A stretch of 64,000 bases of DNA from Diplonema papillatum (taxonomy: Eukaryota > Euglenozoa > Diplonemea > Diplonemida > Diplonemidae): NCBI GenBank assembly GCA_030068145.1, contig JAPJBO010000211.1, positions 186,001-250,000 on the forward strand, read 5' to 3'. The position numbers were made by a program, and so were the translations under genes. Shown piece by piece: positions 56,470-64,000 of the stretch (its first letter is position 1; every line of letters begins with the position of its first letter). Below the pieces are notes generated by a model that did no database searches, had not been told where the DNA came from, and worked only from the letters and a program-made list of their open reading frames with translations.

Positions 56470-56800
56470 GTGTGTCAGACTGCCTCGTGTTGCCTTTGTG
56501 CTCTGCGCTCACACCATTCATACCAAATACACAGCAATGCAGACTGCCTGTGTTACCCCTGTGCTCTGCGCTAATATCCATACTTAATAGGCAGCAACGC
56601 AACCTGTGTGGTTTCACTGCCTCGTGTTACCTGTGTACTCTGCGCTCACAACGTTCGTACCGAGGAAGCAGCAATGCAGACTGCCTGTATTACCCCTGTG
56701 CTCTGCGCGAACCTCCATACCTAGTAGTTAGCAATGCAAACAGAGTGGTCCGACTGCCTCGTGTAGATGTTGTGCTCTGCGCTCACCCTCATACCTAGTT
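56470..56800 (+). repeat. Tandem repeat, about 75-base unit
   Basis: About four imperfect units containing AGACTGCCT(C/G)TGTTAC and CTGTGCTCTGCGCT. The 157-residue open frame across it is not credible. Confidence 0.75.
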
Positions 56801-57140
56801 TTCGCCCGTAAAAACAACCGGCCTCCCGCCCGGTGCTCTGTGTAACTGACAGCGATGGCCTCTCATGGCATCAAGTTTTCCTCCAAGGTGCTGAGTAGAA
56901 ATGAAAGGCTTGATGCTAGCATCAAATGCTATAAACTATGCGAGACGATATTCTGCCCAAACATCATACTGAGATTCCATCGCCAGCCTGCATCAAAATA
57001 AGCACCGGGCGGCCCATCTGAGAATGTTTTGCCGCAATCCAGCATTTGCCTGCCTTTGCTTGACACAACCGAACGCAGAGAACCTCTCAGAAGACAACAC
57101 GGGCGCTTCCCCCGCTACAAGCCAAAACAAGGGGGTTACC

Positions 57141-58781
57141 ATGGAAGGTCTGTTTCAGTCGGACATGCAGTCCCTCGTGGACCTCTGCGACCCCCAAGGC
57201 GCGACGCATCGACAGTGGGAAGAGGACAGGGCCAACGGCAAGCGAGTGACAGGTGTGCATTTCGCGACCTGCAGTGCAACTTGACATTTATTGTTCAATA
57301 GCTGCGTGGCAGGTCAAGCGCCCGCTCCGGTTCTTGGTAGACTAGAGGTGCTTTAGAAGTCTACTCAGCTACTGGACATAAAGTCAAGGTTCAGAGGCAG
57401 CTATGCACAATGCAAGCCAAGTTTCATAGTTTGCTGAGGAGGCGATAAGCTTCTGCTGACGTCGAAGTGGGAAGGGCTTCCACTCCCGATTTTGTGACCT
57501 TCAGAACAAGGTCTTTCACTTGAGCCTCGGTATCCGGGGTTGTTGTGTTTCGTGTGTGCCAACAAACACCCCCAGGCTATTCCTCGTCGGTGGCAGGCCG
57601 AGCGCCCGCTGCGGCGCCGGCGGGCTCGCTGGTTGGAACCCCGGGGAAGTCGGGCCCGCACAAGACGCGCCGCCGGCTGCGACGTTCACCGCGCAGAAGA
57701 AGACGACGAAGATCCCCGTCGACGAGGCTGAAATCTGGGACGATGACGACCTCGGCGACCAGCTGCACGTGGGCTACGTGGATGACCGGGAGCGGCCGGA
57801 GTACGAGATTCTCCACAAGCAGGCGGTCGGCGCGAACGACATCTTCTTGGGCTTGGACTACGAAAAGGACACTAGCAGCTCGTCGTGCGCGGATCATAGT
57901 CTACTCAGCTACTGCACATTAAAAGTCAAGCTTCATAGCAGCTACTGCGCACAAAACCGTCAAGTTTCATAGTTTACTGAGCACTACTCCCGAAATTGCG
58001 ACCTTCAGCACAAGGTCTTTCGCTTGAGTTTCGATATCTTTTGATTGTCGCGTTTCATAGTTTGCTGTGCACTGCAATAAAAGACAGTATTCCCAAAGTT
58101 TAGGAACTTTCCATTCGGTGTGCCCACGCCAACAAACACCCCCAGGCTATTCCTCGTGTGCACTGCAATAAAAGACAGTATTCATAAAGTTTAGGAACTT
58201 GCCATTCGGTGTGCCCACGCCAACATACACCCCCAGGCTATTCCTCGTCGGTGGCAGGCCAAGCGCCTGCGCCGGCGCCGGCGGGCTCGCTGGTGAACCC
58301 CGGGAAAGTCGGGCCCGCACAAGACGCGCCGCCGGCTGCGACGTTCACCGCGCAGAAGAAGACGACGAAGATCCCCATCGACGAGGCCGAAATCTGGGAC
58401 GAAGATGACCTCGACGACCAGCTGCACGTGGGCTACGTGGATGACCGGGAGCGGCCGGAGTACGAGATTCTCCACAAGCAGGCGGTCGGCGCGAACGACA
58501 TCTTCTTGGGCTTGGACTACGAAAAGGACACCAGCAGCTCGTCGTGCGAGGAGATGGTGCTCCGCGTGCAGCTGCCGAAGGAAACCGCCGCGAAGGACAT
58601 CAAACTGGACGTGAACCGTGAGTCCGTTGACCTGCGGTCACCCCACTACAGGCTGCTCCTGCCGCTGCAGAAGGTGGTGCTGACGAACCAAGGGTCCGCC
58701 AAGTGGGAAGCCGACAAGAAGCGGATGGTCATCACCCTCGTCGTGGACAAGTCTGCGTACGGGAAGACGATGCTCCTCTAG
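57141..58781 (+). CDS. DNAAF6: Dynein axonemal assembly factor 6 (PIH1D3 family)
   Basis: Two exons, 57141-57252 and 58237-58781, joined in phase 1 across a GT-AG intron, give 218 residues, like the 214 or so of animal PIH1D3. The product shows the family signature Glu-Ile-Trp-Asp-Glu-Asp-Asp, Arg-Pro-Glu-Tyr-Glu-Ile-Leu-His-Lys-Gln and Val-Gly-Ala-Asn-Asp-Ile-Phe-Leu-Gly-Leu. A CS-like beta-sandwich follows with Leu-Asp-Val-Asn-Arg-Glu and Val-Asp-Leu-Arg-Ser-Pro. This co-chaperone acts with HSP90 in the cytoplasm to preassemble dynein arms, so the organism builds motile cilia. Exon 1 is assigned from its phase match and a short Leu-Val-Asp-Leu-Cys-Asp-Pro helix and is less certain. The intron contains a truncated copy of exon 2. 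Confidence 0.85.
57576..57889 (+). pseudogene. Truncated copy of DNAAF6 exon 2 inside the intron
   Basis: Includes the same acceptor context (CACCCCCAG) and reads open through Ser-Ser-Ser-Cys, where the gene continues but the copy ends. A third, 20-base acceptor-plus-start relic is at 58131-58160. If spliced in, it would give a truncated product. Confidence 0.85.
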
Positions 58782-59145
58782 TACCCAGCACAGGCTACTC
58801 CCGGTGAATCCCGCACGTTTATCCAGAGCAACATCGGCGGCCGACCCGTAAATGCACGTGGTGTACAAGAAGTAAGCTCTTCCATCCCGACAAAGAGATT
58901 ACTTTCAGCATCAGAGACGTTACCTCAGGTACGATGCATAGCAGCGCAATGTGCTGTAAGGTACATGATGGTACACAGTACCATTTATCTACTTAGCATG
59001 CGGTGATTTAGCTGCTGGTACGCTGTACAGCACGTCCCTAGCTACCTAGAACACCTTCATGTACTACCTTGCGTGGGTGTACTTCAAGCAGTGGGTTCGA
59101 ACAACGCCTATTTGGGTTTAGATCGTGAAAGGTCACCAGTCAGAA

Positions 59146-59222
59146 GTCGACAAGAATCGGGCGGTCATCACGCTCGTTGAGGACAAGTCTCGCGTACGGG
59201 AAGACGAAGCTGGCATAGCATC
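59146..59222 (+). pseudogene. 3' fragment copy of DNAAF6
   Basis: Matches the last 70 bases of the gene (GTCATCAC(C/G)CTCGT and GTACGGGAAGACGA) with frame-breaking changes. Confidence 0.75.
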
Positions 59223-59549
59223 CTCTAGGCGCACCCCCCCAGACGCACTATACCCAAGTCCGAGACCCAGGAAAGGACATTGAACATCGAGATGCATCGT
59301 TTGCCAGTGCACACAAATGTCTTCCCTCCTTTCGTTCCCACCCTCGTCAAAAGGCTTCGAGTGATGAGACGGTTTTAACGAAACAAATTATCAATCTCCT
59401 CCTTGCCGTGCGCTTCGTGGTGCGATTGGCTGGTCTCAGTGGTTCCCCACTTTTGGAGTCATAAACCTCTTGACCTCGCCGGAGTGATTCCGCAGAAGTC
59501 TTTCTGCACCCCGGAAATCCACTTCCGTCCGTATGGACGGAAGTATGGG

Positions 59550-59600
59550 GCAACGAACTTGATGAACTTGATGAACTTGATGAACTTGATGAACTTGATG
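59550..59600 (+). repeat. Minisatellite AACTTGATG x 5
   Basis: Nine-base unit, five near-perfect copies. A related AACTTGATGAATTTGATG and the TGATGCTAGCATC palindrome follow at 59662-59683. Confidence 0.9.
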
Positions 59601-60007
59601 CTTCAAGCATCGAACATGCGTGAGAGGCAGACAGTGCTGCCTGCCTATTAAACTAGTTCGAACTTGATGAATTTGATGCTAGCATCGAACATGCGTGAAA
59701 GGCAGACAGTACTGTCGGACCATTAAACTAGATTTCCCCCTAACTGGCGAAAGTGCGGCCTCTGTGCCCGCCTTTGAAGAAAAGGAGCCCGTGCAACCAA
59801 CCAAAAAATGATGGATTCTCAGATGGACCACCTTGCCTTTTCTGCCCTTTTTTTTTCTCTCGTTTTCTTCTTCCGCCGCTGCATCCATTCGAACACCTAC
59901 GATGTTACCCTGGAAGTTGCGTTGTCGGCCCCCTTAAGAAGTAGTGCGCGTCTCGGGTAAGCAGCAAGCCGCCGATGCCAAAAGACACCCCCTACAACGA
60001 CACGGCC

Positions 60008-60295
60008 ACCTATTATTAAGGGTCGAGATCTCGTTCGTTAACGGAATCAACCTGACAAGTCACTCCACCAACCAGGAGCCGCCATGCACCACCACACAAT
60101 TCATCGAGAAAGAGCTCTCAATCTGTCAATCCTTGAGATCGTCCTGACCTACTAAAATTCCCCGTGTTGAGTCAAATTAAGCCGCATACTCCGCGCCTGG
60201 TGGTGTCATTCCGTCAATTCCTTTAAGTTTCAGCCATGCGAATGTACTCCCCCCTGAACCCATAATCTTTGATTTCTTGTTCGGGGAGTGCCGTG
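60008..60295 (-). pseudogene. 18S rDNA fragment, reverse strand
   Basis: The reverse complement includes AAACTTAAAGGAATTGACGG, GCGGCTTAATTTGACTCAAC, GATTGACAGATTGAGAGCTC and GTTAACGAACGAGA, all conserved 18S blocks in the correct order. Many positions between them deviate, with several indels, so it is a relic or a very divergent gene piece. Confidence 0.9.
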
Positions 60296-60880
60296 TCATT
60301 CTGCGCAAATATCCGTTGTTGCACACTCATTGTCGAATTCTGGCTTTCGTGGCTGCCGGTAAGCATTTTTCCGTCAGACAAACCATCAGGAGCAGGGCAA
60401 AGATAGTACGTGCTGATAGCGTACCGGTTTCAGCACGTGTACACGTACTGATTCAGCATGTGTACAAAAGAAGAAGAAGAAAAAGGCCGTTCCTGTCCAG
60501 GGACGTGACGGTCAACCACAGCTTGCAAAGCTTGAGTCGGAGGCAGCACAGTGCCACAACCCCGTCCGCTCTGCCCTGCGGCTGACCGTCTCGACGAGCT
60601 TGTGTTCAGCGCGAGCGCCAAGCCCCAAGGTGCGCCAAGCCTTGATGCTTTTTGGGAAATCGGTAGCCACTTGACCCGTAGGCCCGTGGCTCTGCAGTAC
60701 CGCCGAACACGTGAAGCTTGGCTCCCGTGTAGCAGGCTTTCCCTGGTACCTGTACAAAAAGAAACTAACTTATTAACGTGCTGAAATCAGTACGTTCAGC
60801 ATGCTGAACGTAAGGCCTGATCAGGAGTTCCGTCATTTTTAGCCCATTGAATGACGAAAGCGTCTCCTATTATCCAAGGA

Positions 60881-61285
60881 GGCGTTTCCCTCGGGCTGCC
60901 TGGCGGACATGTACCAGCTGACCACGGCGCAAGGGTACTGGAAGCTGCACAGGCAAGACGAGGAGGCGGTGTTCCACTTGTACTTCAGGAAGACTCCGTT
61001 CCATGGGTCTTACGTGATGTCCGCAGGGCTTGACACGACGCTGGAGTACCTTGAGTGTAGTGGTCTATTTCGGCGTCGGATTGCGACTATCTGCGGTCGC
61101 TGAAGTCGCACGGGACGGATTTGTTCGACAAGGGCTTCATCGAGTATCTGGCGTCGATGAAGATGGACGTGACGCTGCACGCGGTGCCGGAGGGGGAGAC
61201 GGCGTTCCCCAACGAGCCGCTGCTGCGGGTCGAGGGCCCGCTGCTGCAGTGCCAGCTGCTCGAGACCCCGCTGCTGACGATCTTG
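60881..61285 (+). pseudogene. 5' fragment copy of the NAPRT gene
   Basis: Copy of about 62037-62443 with high identity. It lacks the start codon, has a frameshift near the Leu-Thr-Asp-Met region and another after Tyr-Leu-Glu, and ends abruptly in the Leu-Thr-Ile-Leu codons. Confidence 0.9.
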
Positions 61286-61375
61286 CACACTCATTGTCGA
61301 AAGCTGGCTTTCATGGCCGGTGACCAGTTTTCCGTCAGTAGACCAAGCATCAGGAGTTCGCCGCCATTGTTTTGT

Positions 61376-61655
61376 GTTAACAATGCATTGTTGGTACAAA
61401 CAGTCCCGGACATGGCTAGCCATAACCCATAACGAAAGCGTGCACTAAATACACAACCCGTAACCACATAGCCCTTTCTTGCTCTAAGAGAACCCATTCA
61501 TGAACGGTCACACGGAGACCCTAAAACCCCGGAATTTCAAGCGAACTTTAACTCTAAAAATTAGTAGTTGGCAGCGTACTATAAGCAACTCGCCAAATCA
61601 GGTGAAAAGCCGCTAGTGCGCACAAACAAACGGAAGCGCCATACTAATTCTTAAC
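61376..61655 (+). repeat. R4 repeat interrupted by an R5 insertion
   Basis: R4 sequence stops after CATTGTTGGTA (61395) and resumes with CTAAAAATTAGTAG (about 61553). A 3' part of R5 type b lies in between. Confidence 0.8.
61396..61553 (+). repeat. R5 dispersed repeat, type b, 5'-truncated, inside R4
   Basis: Begins near ACAGTCCCGGACATGGC and ends with GCGAACTTTAACT, the end point also seen at 42016 and 42480. Confidence 0.8.
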
Positions 61656-62022
61656 TCATTGAGTGACGAAGGCGTGTCCTGAAGGGAGCTGCAGCATGCA
61701 GTTCCAAAAGGCGAGGCTTTCTTCCGCAGTCCAAACGTCTGAGTTCACTGCCATCTAGTCCATTGAGTGACGAAGGCGTGTCTTAGTATCCAAGGTAGCG
61801 GAGAAGCCGCAGTATGCAGCCAACCAAAGGACCAGGCTTTTCCCGCAGTCCAACATCTGAAGTTCACCGCCAATTTTTCAATCCATTTAAATGCCGACAC
61901 ACACGCGTTGAATACAACGAACACTCCCACCACACACAAGCAGTAGCCACAACCAAAAAAGAAGAGAAAAAAAAAGAGCCAACTCCCCCGCAAAGCAGAA
62001 AATCCGTCTGGAAAGAGGCAGG

Positions 62023-63039
62023 ATGGACGCGTTGTATCAAGGCGTTTCCCTCGGGCTCCTGACGGACATGTATCAGCTGACCATGGCGCAAGGGTACTGG
62101 AAGCTGAACAGGCACAACGAGGATGCGGTGTTCCACTTGTACTTCAGGAAGACTCCGTTCCACGGGTCTTACGTGATGTCCGCAGGGCTCGATACGGCGC
62201 TGGAGTACCTTGAGCATTGGTCTATTTCGGCGTCGGATTGCGACTATCTGCGGTCGCTGAAGTCGCACGGGACGGATTTGTTCGACAAGGGCTTCATCGA
62301 GTATCTGGCGTCGATGAAGATGGACGTGACGCTGCACGCGGTGCCGGAGGGGGAGATGGTGTTCCCCAACGAGCCGCTGCTGCGGGTCGAGGGCCCGCTG
62401 CTGCAGTGCCAGCTGCTCGAAACCCCGCTGCTGACGATCTTGGGGTTCCAGAGCTTGGTCGCCACGAAGGCGAGCCGCGTCGTCGGCGCCGCCAGCGTGG
62501 GGAAAGTTCTGGATTTCGGCCTCCGCAGGGCCCAGGGTCCGGACGGCGGAGTGTCCATGTCACGCGCGGCGCACATCGGTGGTTGCGCGGCGACGAGCAA
62601 CGTGTTGGCCGGGAAGCTTTTCGACATTCCCTGCCAGGGCACGCACGCCCATGCGTGGGTCATGTCCTTCGAAGACGAGCAAGAAGCCTTCGACAACTAC
62701 GCCGAAACGTCGGCCAACAACAGCATCCTCCTCGTCGACACGTACGACACGATCGAAGGCGTCCGCCGCGCGATCGAAACGGGGAAAAAGCTGAAGGAAA
62801 TGGGCCACGACCTGGCCGGCATCAGGTTGGACTCCGGCGACCTGGCGCGGCTTTCCATCGAGGCTCGGCGCATGCTCCTCGCGGCCGGGTTTCCCGACGC
62901 GAAAATCGTGGCTTCGGACGACCTCGACGAGTACCGGATCGACGAGCTCATCAGCCGGGGTGCGGAAATCGACGTCTGGGGCGTGGGGACCCGGATCGCC
63001 ACCTGCTACGACCAACCAGCACTCGGCTGTGTGTACAAG
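62023..63039 (+). CDS. NAPRT: Nicotinate phosphoribosyltransferase, exon 1 (partial)
   Basis: This exon encodes 339 residues and ends in phase 0 at Gly-Cys-Val-Tyr-Lys, before donor GTCTTG. The remainder is beyond a long intron that leaves the window. The enzyme joins nicotinate to PRPP in NAD salvage, in the cytosol. Family marks are Leu-Thr-Asp-Met-Tyr-Gln-Leu-Thr-Met (14-22), Glu-Gly-Pro-Leu-Leu-Gln (123-128), Gly-Thr-His-Ala-His-Ala-Trp-Val with the expected active-site His, Gly-Ile-Arg-Leu-Asp-Ser-Gly-Asp and Trp-Gly-Val-Gly-Thr-Arg, followed by Tyr-Asp-Gln-Pro-Ala-Leu-Gly. The start at 62023 fits the usual short leader. A frameshifted 5' copy lies 1.1 kb upstream. The region before the gene carries a duplicated CATTGAGTGACGAAGGCGTG block (61656 and 61763). 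Confidence 0.93.
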
Positions 63040-63062
63040 GTCTTGCACTCATTGTTCTTTTT

Positions 63063-63348
63063 TTAGCGCCAGCTTGGAAGGAAATGCTCGACAATAAACT
63101 GCCAGACCCAAGGGGATCCCAAGTGCTGTAGCTACGAACTACGTGTTGACCGGACGTGAGGTCATGCGGGTCTACCCCAACACGACAAATCACACGAACA
63201 CAACAGGGTCAAAAGTCCTGAGAGAGAAAGCAACACACGGTGGTAAGCGAAGAACAGATCAGATTGTGTTTGCATTGTATTTCCCCCTCTACCTCTATAT
63301 TCCTCCCTTCCATTCGGAGTCAAAGCAGCTACATCGGGTATTTTTTTT
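63063..63348 (+). repeat. R2 dispersed repeat at the start of the NAPRT intron
   Basis: Begins 23 bases after the 5' splice site, sense orientation. Partial R2 heads follow at 63351-63400 and 63438-63500, each after a T-run. Confidence 0.85.
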
Positions 63349-63500
63349 ACATAAGTTAAGCGCCAGCTTGGAGGCAATGCTCTTTGGCTCTTGTGATTTC
63401 CTCCGCTGCGAAAAAGGAGTATCATTTTTTTTTTTTTTACATCAGCGCCAGCTTGGAAGGAAATGCTCGACGACAAAGCTGCCAGAAAACGTTCCAAAAA

Positions 63501-64000
63501 CTCGACGTAAAAAGCACGAGTGAACAAACGCTTGTAGCTGGGTCACTCCAATTCCTACCCATGCGGGGCTCGTGCGTATAAGTCGATCTTTGAGTGCGTG
63601 AGCCCCTCCGAAGAAAGGTCCATCACACTAGTTCCAAGCTACTTAGCCCGGGTCTCTAGGGTCGCGTCCCCCTCCTTCTTTTGGTCGCCTGGTCCTGCGT
63701 CTTGTTGGTCCGTCCGGGCTGGGGGCTTCGCGCTTCCCCTTCGTCTTGCATCACCTCGTCTCCACTCCCTGCCGCGCGGGGCTCGTGCGTGTACGTCGAG
63801 TTTTGTGTGCGTGAGCCCTGTCCCCGGGGTTTTACACTGGATGCCCGGTCTTTATAATATCTCCAGTTTGGGTACAGCATCCAGCGCAATTGCTTGAAAC
63901 CCCACACAGCTTGCTGCCATTGAAAACGGCAAGGGCCTTCGGTATACCATGAAGTCAGCGGGCGCGAACCCTGCCAAAGCCTCGATTCCTGGCGTTCTCG
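63501..64000. other. NAPRT intron, remainder in window
   Basis: No exon continuing the enzyme is visible. A block GCGGGGCTCGTGCGT(A/G)TA is repeated at 63562 and 63776. Confidence 0.5.

Noticed and set aside
56325-56798. 157-residue open frame
   Set aside because: It lies entirely over imperfect 75-base tandem repeats, and protein similarity between units only reflects the DNA repeat.
60008-60295. Functional rRNA gene
   Set aside because: It covers only part of 18S, has indels in conserved helices, and no flanking rRNA or spacer is present.

Overview
This window is nuclear DNA from a eukaryotic microbe, most likely a flagellated protist or alga. The evidence is spliceosomal GT-AG introns, two genes for the vesicle-coat protein beta-COP, a dynein-arm assembly factor (DNAAF6/PIH1D3) that implies motile cilia, GC-rich exons in AT-richer repeat-laden DNA, and scattered fragments of eukaryotic small-subunit rDNA. 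The lineage cannot be fixed from the sequence alone. Every convincing host gene reads on the + strand.

Layout. 1-423: C-terminal end of an unrecognised gene. 477-4456: a structurally complete tyrosine-recombinase retrotransposon with split direct repeats in the order A1 - gag/YR/RT-RNase H - B1 - A2 - B2. 7363-10371: a 1002-residue protein with a degenerate ADP-ribosyltransferase-like domain and a Gln/Pro/Ser-rich tail. 12597-18859 and 23050-28492: two beta-COP paralogues in tandem, four exons each, with identical intron positions. 32402-33353: an apparent retroposon ending in a perfect (TAC)228 tail. 35787-37502: a secreted sulfatase-fold protein that has lost most active-site residues. 47089-48105: a membrane-anchored FkbM-type methyltransferase. 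52402-53295: a pentatricopeptide-repeat-like protein. 54126-55370: a protein with two bromodomain-like repeats. 57141-58781: DNAAF6. 62023-63039: first exon of nicotinate phosphoribosyltransferase, running into an intron that leaves the window.

Two themes dominate the rest. First, nearly every host gene has truncated copies of itself next to it. 5' fragments lie upstream and 3' fragments lie downstream, sometimes as long tandem arrays (sulfatase, beta-COP, FkbM, PPR). Second, a few short dispersed repeat families, here named R1 to R8, fill introns and spacers, mostly in the sense orientation. R1 and R2 share their ends but differ inside, as do R3 and R4. Copies are chained end to end, and four of the eight defined introns have an R1 or R2 copy starting within 40 bases of the 5' splice site. 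Some gene fragments are fused to these repeats and moved with them.

The host genes do not form a pathway: they cover vesicle traffic, ciliary assembly, NAD salvage, methyl transfer and organellar-type RNA binding. All family assignments come from reading motifs by eye. No database search was possible.
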